64,000 nucleotides of DNA from Mucilaginibacter_A sp965201005 (GCF_965201005.1 NZ_OZ241747.1:2232001-2296000), one strand, 5' to 3'; shown: positions 42,467 to 51,863, numbered from the stretch's first letter. A program made the numbers and translations. Notes: a model not told the origin generated them from the sequence alone.

Positions 42467-43614
42467 AGTTCGGTCGAAGCAATAAAATTACGGTTATGGA
42501 TCGGGCCGTTCAGTTCGCGCAAAAAACCGGCTTTGGTTTGATGCCGCACGGCCAGCAGTTCAGCCATAATAGCCACGGCAATTTCTTCGGCAGTTTCGGC
42601 ACCAATGTTTAAGCCAACCGGTCCGTGCAAACGTTCGCTTTCTGTTTCAGTCAGCATGAAACCTGTTTTTTGCAAATCGTTCAGCAATCGGTCGGTTTTC
42701 TTTTTCGGACCTAAAATACCGATATAATTTACCTTTTCCAAGGTGATCAATTGCTGCAAAACCGCGAAATCATAATGATAATTATGGCTCATTAAAACCG
42801 CATAACCATGGTAAAACTGTTGCTTTTGCAGATCATCTAACTTAACAACCTGTACCGTTTCTGCCTCAGGAAAACGCTGAGATGTTGCCTGTGGAATACG
42901 GCCGTCAACCACATGCACCCGCCAGCCCAAACTTATCGCCAAACGCAACAAAGGCTGCGCATCGTTTCCGGCACCGTAAATTGTGAGTTGCGGCGCAGGC
43001 AAAATAACTTCCAGAAAAATCCTGGCGTTTTCTTCACCGATCTGATAATTTTGGGTGATGGACTGATTGTTTGCCAAAGCCCGCAAAGCATCCTTTAAAA
43101 TCAAAGCATCCACAGAAACATGATTGGTAAAATTGATTTCCTGCTGATTGCTGTTGACAATCAAAACTTTTTTCCCCGCTAAATGACCGATGCTGTTTTT
43201 AGCACCTAAAATTGTGATCAGCACAACAGGATTATCCTGCCGGAAAGTTTTCCGCAGCAGTTCAACCGGATTATTTTGATCGGTATAATCAACTTTTTCC
43301 AGCAGAATATGGATCGTGCCTTCGCAGCCTAACTGCGCGCCGTGCTGTAAATCTTCTTCAATGTCCGTGCTATCGTAAACAATGGTCTCGCTCTGGCCGG
43401 TCAGCATCACCTTTCTGGCCCGGCGCAAGGCATCGCCCTCCAAACAGCCACCACTGATGCTGCCTGTTAAAAGCCCGTCATCCGTAACCAGCATACGTGC
43501 GCCCGGCCGCCGGTAGGACGATCCTTTTACCTCGGTAACTGTGGCCAAAGCACAGGCGTTACCTGTGTTTCGCTGCCAGTCGTAAGCGGATAACAAGCGT
43601 TGCAGTTCGGACAT
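42463..43614 (-). CDS. xdhC: XdhC/CoxI-family molybdenum-enzyme maturation protein
   Basis: About 383 aa from ATG 43614 (an upstream frame to 43671 is open but lacks homology). The N-terminal XdhC/CoxI domain has CALATVTEVKGSSYRRPGARM and a cysteine-containing SGGCLEGDALR. The C-terminal Rossmann domain has LTIYGAGNDAQPLL and GILGPKKKTDRLL with GPVGLNIGAETAEEIAVAI. XdhC proteins bind and sulfurate Moco and insert it into the large subunit. It lies in the operon directly after the Moco subunit gene. A partial word is at 43190-43203. Confidence 0.88.
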   Translation of the reverse strand: MSELQRLLSAYDWQRNTGNACALATVTEVKGSSYRRPGARMLVTDDGLLTGSISGGCLEGDALRRARKVMLTGQSETIVYDSTDIEEDLQHGAQLGCEGTIHILLEKVDYTDQNNPVELLRKTFRQDNPVVLITILGAKNSIGHLAGKKVLIVNSNQQEINFTNHVSVDALILKDALRALANNQSITQNYQIGEENARIFLEVILPAPQLTIYGAGNDAQPLLRLAISLGWRVHVVDGRIPQATSQRFPEAETVQVVKLDDLQKQQFYHGYAVLMSHNYHYDFAVLQQLITLEKVNYIGILGPKKKTDRLLNDLQKTGFMLTETESERLHGPVGLNIGAETAEEIAVAIMAELLAVRHQTKAGFLRELNGPIHNRNFIASTEL

Positions 43615-43633
43615 GATGTAACTAAAAACAGGT

Positions 43634-43647
43634 GATAAAAAAAGCAT
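43634..43647 (+). repeat. Dispersed word with one mismatch
   Basis: GATAAAAAAAGCAT between xdhC and the Moco subunit gene. Confidence 0.6.
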
Positions 43648-43681
43648 TCTCCTGATTACCGGAGAATGCATGAGGATAAAT

Positions 43682-46003
43682 CTAAATTAGCTTGTCTGGC
43701 GTAATAGGCAATTGCCGGACACGTTTGCCGGTTGCATGATAAATGGCATTGGCAACGGCAGCCGTAATACCGGTAATACCGATTTCCCCAATCCCGCGAG
43801 CACCAATCGGCGAAATAATTGTATCCGGTTTGTTTATAAACGCTATTTCAAACTCCGGCATATCTGCATTTACAGGAACGAGATAGTTAGATAAATCCCG
43901 AGTAACCGGCCGGCCAAGTTTCGGATCATATTGCGTTTCTTCCATCAAAGCCATACCGATACCAAAAACCATACCGCCCATAATCTGGTTTTTTGCGGTT
44001 TTCAAGTTCATTACTGTACCAATATCCATCACGCCTACGGCCTTTTCTACATGCACAGTTCCGAGATCAGGATCAACCAAAACCTTGACAAAATGCGCCC
44101 CGAAAGAATGGAAAACATAAGGTTTACGGTCTGTTTTTTCATCTGCCTGAACAGCTTCATTTGTTTTACTTTCGTTCTCGATCTCTGCTTCCGCACTACC
44201 TGCTGCAGCCGGGTTTGATTCTGTAGATTGGCGTGTTGAAACTTTTGTGATTGCCGAAGCACGCACATCCTGCATACCCTGACGTTTTAAAATATCCGTA
44301 TAAAGCTCGCCAACACTTGGTTTTACTTTAGAATAGATACCGCCGTTTTGAGCAATCACCTCTTCTTCTTTTAAACCATGTAAAGGGGATTTAACATCAG
44401 CAATAACCATTTTTACCACTTTATTTACAGTGCCCAGAGATGCTGCACGAATAGCCGGACCAACACTTGCCGTAACTTGCGAACCGCCCGAATTTGCACC
44501 TTTCGGATATTCACTGTCGCCCAGTTTCATCTTGATCTTATCTACCGGCAAACCAAATGCATCTGCTGCGGCCTGCGTCATGATGGTATAAGTTCCGGTG
44601 CCAATATCCTGTGTGGCACACATTACCTCCACATGGCCATCGGCAAACAAAACCGCTTTGGCAGAAGATGCACTTCTGTTTGCCGGATAAGTTGCCGTTG
44701 CCATACCAAAACCGACCAGCATTTTACCTTCCTTCATGGAGCCTGGCTTGGGGTTACGGTTACTCCAGCCAATCATCTCCGCACCTTTCCGGTAGCATTC
44801 TTTCAGGTTTTTAGAAGAAAATTCCTTGTGCTTCTGTTCGTCCTGATCCGCATAATTTATTAAACGAAGCTGGATTGGATCAATGCCGGATTGATAAGCC
44901 AGTTCGTCCATCGCTACTTCTAAAGCATAAGTTCCGGGTGCTTCGCCAGGTGCACGCATGGGGCAAGGTGTACCTTTGTTCAGTCGGACTAAGCTATGGC
45001 TCACATCTACGTTCGGGCTGCTGTAAATCATGGGAGTTGCCACGCCGGCCGTTTCCACAAATTCATCTACAAAAGAAGTTTCTGCTGTTGTTTCATGCTT
45101 GATCGCAGATAGTTTTCCGCTTTGATCTGACCCCAAACCAATTTTTTGGATAGTCTGCGAACGCCGACCTGCTGTGGTAAACAGCTGTTGTCTGCTTAAA
45201 ACTAACTTTACCGGCCGGTTGACCAGCTTGGCACACATCGCCGATACAACGGTATTTGGCCAGGAAAACCCTTTTGAACCAAAACCGCCGCCAATGTAAT
45301 ACGAAATTACCCGGACTTTATCTTTAGGCACACCCAGCATGGCCGACATTAAAGTTTTTGTACCGGCTACAGATTGTGTGGCATCATAAAACAGCACCGT
45401 ATCGCCCTGCCAAAGCGCAATTGTAGCGTGCGGTTCCATCGCATTGTGATGATAAACCGGCGTAGTATAGCTTTGCTCAATTTTTAAAGATGCTGATTTT
45501 AAGGCATCTTCTGCATTGCCTCGGCTTACCTGCGTTTCAGCACCAGTTGGGGCTTTGTCCGGTTTGTAAGCTTTGCCGATGTTTTTCTCCAGATTAATAA
45601 CCGGTTCTTCAGGCATATATTCCACTTTTACCAGGTGGGAAGCATGTTCTGCCTGTTCCAAAGTTTCGGCCATTACCACGGCAATCATTTGTCCGTTATA
45701 ATAAACCCGGTCGTTTTGCAGCGGCAGCAAATCTTTTTCTGCATATCGGCCGCCACCCGGGTCAGAACTTGAAGGCGAATGCAGCTGCATACTGTTTTTA
45801 TAGGTTAAAATTCCGATAACGCCCGGAACTTTTTCCGCAGTTGCCGTATTAAAATTTTTGATTCTTCCTTTACTCACAGTGCTTAAAACAGCCACACCAT
45901 GAACCATATTTTTAACATTAAACTCTGCTGAATAAGTAGCGCCACCGGTTACTTTCAGCTTGCCGTCAACACGGTTTATCGGTTTCCCTACAATCTCGTT
46001 CAT
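43682..46003 (-). CDS. Aldehyde/xanthine dehydrogenase molybdopterin-binding subunit (PaoC/YagR-like)
   Basis: 773 aa. The order is the N-terminal aldehyde-oxidase a/b hammerhead (GKPINRVDGKLKVTGGATYSAEF), then Moco-binding domains with YIGGGFGSKGF, PMRAPGEAPGTYALE, TQDIGTGTYTIMTQAAADAFG and the catalytic-glutamate motif GARGIGEIG near the C-terminus. There is an insertion of Ser/Glu/Lys-rich sequence at about residue 600. It forms the catalytic subunit of a heterotrimeric hydroxylase with the two upstream genes and oxidises aldehydes or N-heterocycles. Its start overlaps the FAD-subunit stop by 4 bases. A word at 45789-45802 is in frame (Y-K-N-S-M). Confidence 0.9.
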   Translation of the reverse strand: MNEIVGKPINRVDGKLKVTGGATYSAEFNVKNMVHGVAVLSTVSKGRIKNFNTATAEKVPGVIGILTYKNSMQLHSPSSSDPGGGRYAEKDLLPLQNDRVYYNGQMIAVVMAETLEQAEHASHLVKVEYMPEEPVINLEKNIGKAYKPDKAPTGAETQVSRGNAEDALKSASLKIEQSYTTPVYHHNAMEPHATIALWQGDTVLFYDATQSVAGTKTLMSAMLGVPKDKVRVISYYIGGGFGSKGFSWPNTVVSAMCAKLVNRPVKLVLSRQQLFTTAGRRSQTIQKIGLGSDQSGKLSAIKHETTAETSFVDEFVETAGVATPMIYSSPNVDVSHSLVRLNKGTPCPMRAPGEAPGTYALEVAMDELAYQSGIDPIQLRLINYADQDEQKHKEFSSKNLKECYRKGAEMIGWSNRNPKPGSMKEGKMLVGFGMATATYPANRSASSAKAVLFADGHVEVMCATQDIGTGTYTIMTQAAADAFGLPVDKIKMKLGDSEYPKGANSGGSQVTASVGPAIRAASLGTVNKVVKMVIADVKSPLHGLKEEEVIAQNGGIYSKVKPSVGELYTDILKRQGMQDVRASAITKVSTRQSTESNPAAAGSAEAEIENESKTNEAVQADEKTDRKPYVFHSFGAHFVKVLVDPDLGTVHVEKAVGVMDIGTVMNLKTAKNQIMGGMVFGIGMALMEETQYDPKLGRPVTRDLSNYLVPVNADMPEFEIAFINKPDTIISPIGARGIGEIGITGITAAVANAIYHATGKRVRQLPITPDKLI

Positions 46004-46983
46004 ACCATTCCTCCTACGGTTTCCAAAGCGCGCACAATCGTACGTTTGGCCAACTCTACTTTAAAAGCATTATATTGATGTGTTTTTGCGCCTGCCAATG
46101 CCGCTTCTGCAGCTGCTCGGTAAGTTTGTGCATTTGCGGATGCACCGTTCAGCACTTGTTCTGCTGCTGCAGACCGCCAGGGTTTGGTCCCAACTCCGCC
46201 TAAAGCCACACGAGAATGATTGATTTTTCCGTTGGAGATATCCAGTGCCACGGCTGCAGAAGTTAAGGCAAACTCATACGAAGCACGGTCTCTGACTTTT
46301 AAATAATGAGATTTTGCAGCAAAAGGCAGGTTTGGTAAAATTACGGCCGTAATCAGTTCGCCCTGTTTTAAATTGGTATCGATTTGTGGCGTTTCTCCGG
46401 GCAAACGATGAAAATCCGCAAACGGGATTGTGCGCGAACCCTTTGCCCCTTCCACCTGGATCATCGCACCCAGGGCAGCCATCGGCACACACATATCCGA
46501 AGGGCTTGTAGCGATACACTGGTCACTCGTTCCCAAAATAGCGTGCATCCGGTTGTAGCCGGAAATGGCCGGACAGCCAGAGCCGGGCTCCCTTTTATTG
46601 CACGGAAAAGCCGTATCGTAAAAGTAATAACAACGCGTGCGCTGCAACAGGTTTCCGCCAACCGAAGCCATGTTGCGCAACTGTGCCGAAGCACCCGAAA
46701 GCAAAGCTTCAGACAAGAACGGATATTTTTGTTTGATGACCGGATGATAGGCCAGATCGCTGTTTTTTACCAGCGCGCCTATTTTAACGCTGCCATCTTT
46801 TTGGGTTTCTATTTGATTAAGGCTGAGGGAATTAATATCAACCAATTGCTTCGGATTTTCAACATACAGTTTCATCAGATCGATGATGTTGGTTCCGCCG
46901 GCAATAAATTTGGTTTCCTTCGGGGAAGCCGCGGCAATGGCCGAAGCATTATTTTGCGCCCGGACTAATTTGAATGGTTCCAT
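46000..46983 (-). CDS. FAD-binding subunit of molybdenum hydroxylase (PaoB/YagS-like)
   Basis: 327 aa CO-dehydrogenase-flavoprotein family. The FAD-binding loop is KFIAGGTNIIDLMKL (about residues 25-39), and the second site is ASVGGNLLQRTRCYYFYD (about 106), including the cysteine cluster around YDTAFPCNKREPGSGC that binds an extra 4Fe-4S cluster in PaoB-type subunits. The C-terminal domain (RVALGGVGTKPWRS) completes the fold. It passes electrons from the Moco subunit to an acceptor. It is the middle gene of the three-subunit operon. Confidence 0.9.
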   Translation of the reverse strand: MEPFKLVRAQNNASAIAAASPKETKFIAGGTNIIDLMKLYVENPKQLVDINSLSLNQIETQKDGSVKIGALVKNSDLAYHPVIKQKYPFLSEALLSGASAQLRNMASVGGNLLQRTRCYYFYDTAFPCNKREPGSGCPAISGYNRMHAILGTSDQCIATSPSDMCVPMAALGAMIQVEGAKGSRTIPFADFHRLPGETPQIDTNLKQGELITAVILPNLPFAAKSHYLKVRDRASYEFALTSAAVALDISNGKINHSRVALGGVGTKPWRSAAAEQVLNGASANAQTYRAAAEAALAGAKTHQYNAFKVELAKRTIVRALETVGGMV

Positions 46984-46995
46984 ATATATAGTCGG

Positions 46996-47661
46996 TTAAG
47001 CGTTAAGTTGTTGTACTTCTTTTATCGCACTTAAAATGTTCTGGTAAGCACCGCAGCGGCAAATGTTCCCGCTCATGCTTTCCCTGATTTCGGCATCCGT
47101 TTTGGCATGGCCTTCTTTTACCAAACCCACCGCCGAACATATTTGCCCCGGCGTGCAGTATCCGCATTGAAAGGCATCGTGTTTGATAAAAGCTTCCTGC
47201 ATCGGGTGCAGCGTATCGCCTTTGGCCAAACCTTCCACCGTTATAATTTCTGCATTTTCGCATAATGCCGCTAAGGTTAAGCAAGAGTTTACCCGCCGCC
47301 CGTTTAGCAAAACCGTGCAGGCACCGCACTGTCCGTGGTCGCAACCTTTTTTTGTGCCGGTCAGCATCAGTTTTTCGCGCAACGCATCCAGTAAAGTAAC
47401 CCGCGAATCCAGGTTTAACATGCGTTTCTGGCCATTGACCATCAACGTAACGCTGTTAACTTCAACAGGTGCTACTACACTATTTTCAGATTCTGGCCCG
47501 GCGGCAGAACTAAGCAATGGTGCCAGCGATAAACCTGCACCGGCAACGGCAATTTTGGATATAAAACTGCGTCGGCTTGCCCCGCCTGATGATAACGAAG
47601 CTTTTTCATCATCCCGGAAGTTTATGTTTTCGTTTTCTCTCTCGCTCATCTTTTTGATCAA
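46996..47661 (-). CDS. 2Fe-2S subunit of molybdenum hydroxylase with Tat signal (PaoA/YagT-like)
   Basis: 221 aa. The N-terminus contains ASRRSFISKIAVAGAGLSLAPLL, a twin-arginine export signal (RRSFI, about residues 29-33), which implies a periplasmic enzyme complex. The plant-type ferredoxin domain has KKGCDHGQCGACTVLLNG (first cluster). The all-helical domain has FQCGYCTPGQICSA and GNICRCGAYQNI (second cluster). It is first in the operon; the other subunits lack signals and would be carried across with it. It starts MIKKMSERENENIN; the ATG five codons downstream (47649) is an alternative. Confidence 0.92.
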   Translation of the reverse strand: MIKKMSERENENINFRDDEKASLSSGGASRRSFISKIAVAGAGLSLAPLLSSAAGPESENSVVAPVEVNSVTLMVNGQKRMLNLDSRVTLLDALREKLMLTGTKKGCDHGQCGACTVLLNGRRVNSCLTLAALCENAEIITVEGLAKGDTLHPMQEAFIKHDAFQCGYCTPGQICSAVGLVKEGHAKTDAEIRESMSGNICRCGAYQNILSAIKEVQQLNA

Positions 47662-47734
47662 ATTTTACTGTTGGAACATTAATTCTAATTAAATTAAAAT
47701 CCGGTTAAAATGTTCCTTAAAAACCTTATTTAGA

Positions 47735-47858
47735 ATGCTTCTTTTATCGATACTTTTTTGGGGTCCAACGTGCTGGTCAATCTATATCCATCAAGGTTAA
47801 ACGTTGTTGATATAATCAAACAATCCGGTTTTGTTCAATCGTAAATGCTTCTTTTATC
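47735..47858 (-). repeat. Two direct copies of the dispersed word, form I
   Basis: ATGCTTCTTTTATC at 47735-47748 and again at 47845-47858 in the 265-base gap between the hydroxylase operon and the epimerase gene. Confidence 0.85.
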
Positions 47859-47875
47859 ACCCTAAATTAACCCAC

Positions 47876-47902
47876 AAAAAAGGGCAGTCTAAAACTACCC
47901 TA
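47876..47902 (-). terminator. Terminator of the aldose epimerase gene
   Basis: Minus strand AGGGTAGT, loop TTTAG, ACTGCCCT, then TTTTTT; one G-U pair. Confidence 0.6.
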
Positions 47903-47927
47903 ATTATTGCAGAAAAACAGAAACAGG

Positions 47928-49091
47928 CTATTTGTTCATTACAAATTTGTAGGAAGTAACCGAATTAAAGGTTTCTCCCGGTTTTAAAGTGGTTGTTGGA
48001 AACTGCGGCTGGTTCGGCGAATCCGGAAAGTGCTGCGTTTCTAAACATAAAGCGGTGCGTTTTTCGTACGGACTGCCGCTTTTGCCTTTATCGCCGCCTT
48101 CCATAAAATTGCCGCCATAAAACTGTATCCCGGGCTGATCGGTGTACACCTGCATTTCGATGCCGCTTTTATCGCCCCAAACCGTAGCGGCCAGGTGTTC
48201 GCCTTTAACTTTGGTATCGAGCACAAAATTATGGTCGTAACCTTTGCCATACATCAGTTGCTGGTTTTTGGCATCAATGCGCGAACCAATTATTTCCGGT
48301 TTGGTAAAATCAAACGGCGTACCGGCAACCGGTTCCAGTTTTCCCGTCGGGATCAGGGTTGAATCCACCGGCGTAAACCTGCTGGCGTTCAGTTGCAGTT
48401 TGTGGTTGTTCACCGTTCCGCCGTCACCGTTCAGGTTAAAATAAGAATGATTGGTCAGATTCAAAACCGTAGCCTTATCGGTTGTGGCTTTATAAGCAAT
48501 CTGCAAGGCATGATCGTTTGTCAAGGTGTAAGTTACGTTAACGTTCAGGTTTCCGGGATAACCTTCCTCCCCATCTTTTGACAGGTAATGCAGCTCAATA
48601 CTGTTTGGAGAAGTTTTTACCACGTCCCAAACCTGCGTGCTAAAACCTTTCGGGCCGCCGTGCAGCGAGTTGGGCGCATTGTTGATCGGCAGCGAATACG
48701 TTTTGCCGTCAAGTGTAAACTTTCCTTTGGCAATGCGGTTGCCGTAGCGGCCAATCAGCGCACCAAAATAAGAACCGTTTTTGGTGTACGTTTCATAATC
48801 TTTCAGGTGGTTGTAGCCCAAAACCACGTCAACCATTTTGCCGCTGCTGTCCGGTACAAATAAACTCACCAAGCGGCCGCCGCTGTTGGTAATGGCCGCT
48901 TTCATTTGTCCGTTGCTAATGGTGTAAAGCTGTACCTGCTTGCCGTTTACGGTTGCTTTAAAGTTGTCCGAGTTCGGCATTTGTGCTGTTTCCATAGGTT
49001 TATTTTGTCCGTTTTTGGTTGATGATTGCTGGCAACTGCATAACAGCAGCAATGCCGCCGCGGGCAGGATACATTTTTTGAAGGTGAACAT
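47928..49091 (-). CDS. galM: Aldose 1-epimerase lipoprotein (mutarotase)
   Basis: 387 aa. The lipoprotein signal is ILPAAALLLLCSC, with the lipidated Cys near residue 19. The GalM fold shows GALIGRYGNRIAKGKFTLDG (about 110-129), LTNHSYFNLNGDGG (catalytic His, about 216) and MQVYTDQPGIQFYGGNF. The catalytic glutamate is in ALCLETQHFPDSPN near the C-terminus. It interconverts anomers of galactose or other aldoses at the cell surface or in the periplasm. Monocistronic. Confidence 0.9.
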   Translation of the reverse strand: MFTFKKCILPAAALLLLCSCQQSSTKNGQNKPMETAQMPNSDNFKATVNGKQVQLYTISNGQMKAAITNSGGRLVSLFVPDSSGKMVDVVLGYNHLKDYETYTKNGSYFGALIGRYGNRIAKGKFTLDGKTYSLPINNAPNSLHGGPKGFSTQVWDVVKTSPNSIELHYLSKDGEEGYPGNLNVNVTYTLTNDHALQIAYKATTDKATVLNLTNHSYFNLNGDGGTVNNHKLQLNASRFTPVDSTLIPTGKLEPVAGTPFDFTKPEIIGSRIDAKNQQLMYGKGYDHNFVLDTKVKGEHLAATVWGDKSGIEMQVYTDQPGIQFYGGNFMEGGDKGKSGSPYEKRTALCLETQHFPDSPNQPQFPTTTLKPGETFNSVTSYKFVMNK

Positions 49092-49166
49092 TGGTTAAAT
49101 TTTGGTTAAGATAGGGATATAATTGTTTCTTTTTAAACTGAAAAATTTATTGTTGGTTTTTGGGTG

Positions 49167-50472
49167 ATGCTTCTTTTATCATAGGGTTTTTAGATCAGGT
49201 TTTCAGCACTTTTTCTTCGTTCTTTTTCCTTGATGAAAAAGAACGTAAAGCCAGCGACTGCAGGTTTGATTAATCAAGCATACTTCTTGTATTTGATCGG
49301 GTCTGCAACCCTCTTCTCTTTCTTTTTCCTTGATGAAAAAGAAACAAAAAATCAAGGCAAACCCGATCGCCTCCGGGCGTTTTGCCGGGCAGCCGCACCT
49401 GGGTGGCTATCTGTCCTGCGGCCTTGCAAATTTCAAAACTGTAAAATCCAAAAAAATGGGTGATAAAAGAAGCATTTAGCAAATGTTAATAACCGTCCTA
49501 AAAGCCGTTTGCAAGATCAGCACTTTTAAGGTAGCCACCCAGGCGCGCGGGGAAGAATGCCGCCCGGAGGCGATCCGGCATTCTTGAATTTTTGGTTCTT
49601 TTGTTTCAAGACAAAAGAACGTAAAGCCAGCAACCGCAGGTTTGCTTTTGTAAAACATGCTTCTTTTACGATACATTTTTTGATCGGGTCTTCAACCCTC
49701 TTCTCTTTCTTTTTCCTTGATGAAAAAGAAACAAAAAATCAAGGCAAACCCGATCGCCTCCGGGCGTTTTGCCGGGCAGCCGCACCGGGGTGGCTATCTG
49801 TCCTTCGGCCTTGCAAACTTTATAACTGCAAAATCAAAAAATAGGTGGTAAAAGAAGCATCTGATAAAAAACAAACAGCCGTCATAAAAATCAGCTGTGA
49901 AAGGCCGTTTGCAAGATCGGCACTTTTAAAGTAGCCACCCAGGAGCGTCGGCCTGAATGCCGCCCGGAGGCGATCCGGCATTCTTGAATTTTTGGTTCTT
50001 TTTGTTTCAAGACAAAAGAACGAAAGCTCAAGCAACCGCAGGTTTGCTTTTGTAAAACATGCTTCTTTTACCATACGGTTTTTGATCAGGAACTGCGTTC
50101 CCTTTTCTCTTTCTTTTTCCTTGATGAAAAAGAAACAAAAAATCAAGGCAAACCCGATCGCCTCCGGGCGTTTTGCCGGGCAGCCGCACCTGGGTGGTTA
50201 CTTGTCCTGCGGCTTTGCAAACTTCATAACTGCAAAAGCTAAAAAATGGGTGGTAAAAGAAGTATCTGACAAAAGGATTGACCGCTATAAATAACCGTTA
50301 CAAAGAGCCGTTTGCAAGACCGCCGGACAGGTAACCACCCAGGAGCGCTGGCCTGAATGCCGCCCGGAGGCGATCCGAATTGCTTGACCTTTTGGTTCTT
50401 TTGTTTCAAGACAAAAGAACGGAGCACCGGCAACCGAAGGTTTGCTTTTGTAAAACATGCTTCTTTTACGGT
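49167..50472. repeat. Tandem array of ~390-400 bp non-coding units (A and B blocks)
   Basis: No gene lies between 49092 and 50490. The stretch consists of alternating blocks: partial B 49205-49290, A 49291-49475, B 49505-49672, A 49680-49860, B 49903-50074, A 50083-50265, B 50305-50472. B is a diverged reverse complement of A; both contain CGCCTCCGGGCG-type cores and a CACCTGGGTGGCTA tract or its complement. Each A block is bracketed by inverted dispersed words (49167 or 49657 or 50059 on the left; 49462, 49847 or 50252 on the right). Further copies are at 55498-55645 and 63800-63981. Open frames through the array are incidental. Confidence 0.85.
49600..49622. repeat. Hairpin within B block
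   Basis: TTCTTTTGT-TTCAAG-ACAAAAGAA forms a 9-bp stem. It is repeated at about 49998-50022 and 50397-50420. The A blocks carry the parallel hairpin CTTTTTCCTTGATGAAAAAG. Confidence 0.75.
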
Positions 50473-50490
50473 ACTTTTTTTGATCGGCAT

Positions 50491-51087
50491 TCACCCTTTT
50501 TTTGCCAGTATCCCTTTCGCTACACTTTCATTAATCAGGTTTTCCGAATATTTCCAGATCGAAGCTGATCCGTTTTTGATCACTTTCTTCTTTTCGTAAA
50601 CTTTTTGATAATCCACGTTAAATTCTTTCCAAGTCCCGCCGTTGTTGGACGTGTTCTGCAGCAACGGTTCAAACCTGTCCATCGAGCGTGCAAATTTTGC
50701 TTCATTGGAAACACCTGCCTCAAATTCTTCCCAGATGGAAATCAATTCTGCTGCCTGTCCTTCCGGCAAAAGCCCGAAAATACGTTTTGCGGCAGCCAGT
50801 TCTTCATTGGTGTTGGTATGGTTTTTTACGGTGTCGTAAATAAAAGTATCGCCTGCATCAATCTCTACAATATCATGTATCAAAACCATTTTCAGCACTT
50901 TCAGTACATCTATCGGCGTGTCCGAATGTTCTGCCAAAACAAGTGTCATCATTGCTAAATGCCAGCTATGTTCCGCGTCGTTCTCGTGCCTGTCGCTGTT
51001 GAACAGTTTTGTTTTGCGCCGGATATATTTAACCTTATCGATCTCTTTGATAAAATTTACTTGTTTTATTAAATCGTTTTCCTGCAT
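50491..51087 (-). CDS. HD-domain hydrolase (YfbR/HDDC2-like 5'-nucleotidase)
   Basis: About 198 aa from ATG 51087; the frame upstream to 51144 lacks homology. HD motifs are NDAEHSWHLAMMTLVL (first His and partner), LIHDIVEIDAGDTFIYD (His-Asp pair plus EID-x-GD) and AKFARSMDRFEPLLQN (last Asp), matching the HDDC2/YfbR group that dephosphorylates deoxynucleoside monophosphates with divalent metals. It is the last conserved gene before the accessory array. Confidence 0.83.
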   Translation of the reverse strand: MQENDLIKQVNFIKEIDKVKYIRRKTKLFNSDRHENDAEHSWHLAMMTLVLAEHSDTPIDVLKVLKMVLIHDIVEIDAGDTFIYDTVKNHTNTNEELAAAKRIFGLLPEGQAAELISIWEEFEAGVSNEAKFARSMDRFEPLLQNTSNNGGTWKEFNVDYQKVYEKKKVIKNGSASIWKYSENLINESVAKGILAKKG

Positions 51088-51204
51088 ATTATGAACTCTT
51101 ATTTGAATTGTTTGTGCCAGGTTGTTGTATGTGAAATACAACAAACGGAAATAGCATCCTCAAGAACCCGCATTTTTAAATCTTATCCACAAAATTCAAA
51201 ATTG

Positions 51205-51285
51205 ATCTTGATGCTTCTTTTACCAGCTAAATTTCTGTCCCTTCAGCCGTTTTTTTGCCAAATCAATGTTATATGCCGCCCTTCT
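51205..51285 (-). repeat. Cassette-type repeat, copy a (shortened)
   Basis: It contains the word ATGCTTCTTTTACC (51211-51224), then CAGCTAAATTT and TTTTTTTGCCAAATCAATGTT, homologous to copies c and d but lacking their middle block. It lies directly downstream of the fic gene. Confidence 0.75.
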
Positions 51286-51305
51286 ATTTGATTGAAGTAT
51301 CAACT

Positions 51306-51863
51306 TTATTCATCATCATTTTCTTTTTCATATCCTTCATAATAGTAGGATTGTTCGATACCCTTAAAAATAATTTCCCGATTGTTTATGTCTTCTGTTA
51401 AGTTAGCACCAAGCAACATCCGTAATTCCAGGTCGTTAATGGGGCTCCGTTCCATTGCCTGTAAATAAAGTGTTTTATCTACAAATTGCCAGTTTACTAA
51501 CCTTTTTATTCTCATTTTCAGAAGCATGTCCAGCCAAATCCGCATTGTCCTGCCGTTGCCTTCCATAAAAGGGTGAGCTATGTTCATTTCCACATACTTT
51601 TCAATAATTTCTTCGAAAGTATTCTCTGGCATTTGTTCCACTTTTTGCAAAATTTCCTTTAAATACAATGCTGTTGCAAATCTGAAACCGCCTTTTGAGA
51701 TATTTTGGGTACGGACCTTTCCGGCAAAATCATAAAGTCCGTCAAATAAATATTTGTGTATCTGCTGTAATCCTTTGCTTGTCCCTATATCTATTTTCTC
51801 TATATCACCAGTATCAAACAAACTATAAGCTTTCTCTAAGCTTTTCTTATCAATATTTTTCAT
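51306..51863 (-). CDS. fic: Fic-domain AMP-transferase, C-terminally inhibited (class III)
   Basis: 185 aa. The Fic active site is HPFMEGNGRTMRIW (about 97-110; HPFx[D/E]GNGR with the catalytic His). The flap region carries RTQNISKGGFRFA. The C-terminus holds KGIEQSYYYEGYE, matching the [S/T]xxxE[G/N] inhibitory helix of class III Fic proteins such as Neisseria meningitidis Fic, so the enzyme should be auto-inhibited in its oligomeric form. It adenylylates target proteins (gyrase-type targets are known for relatives). It stands alone in its cassette with no separate antitoxin. Confidence 0.88.
   Translation of the reverse strand: MKNIDKKSLEKAYSLFDTGDIEKIDIGTSKGLQQIHKYLFDGLYDFAGKVRTQNISKGGFRFATALYLKEILQKVEQMPENTFEEIIEKYVEMNIAHPFMEGNGRTMRIWLDMLLKMRIKRLVNWQFVDKTLYLQAMERSPINDLELRMLLGANLTEDINNREIIFKGIEQSYYYEGYEKENDDE

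Noticed and set aside
49230..50599. Several 60-110-codon frames in the repeat array (e.g. 49557-49844, 49820-50146)
   Set aside because: They read through the repeat blocks on both strands and recur with each copy; no start or codon signal; better explained as repeat DNA.
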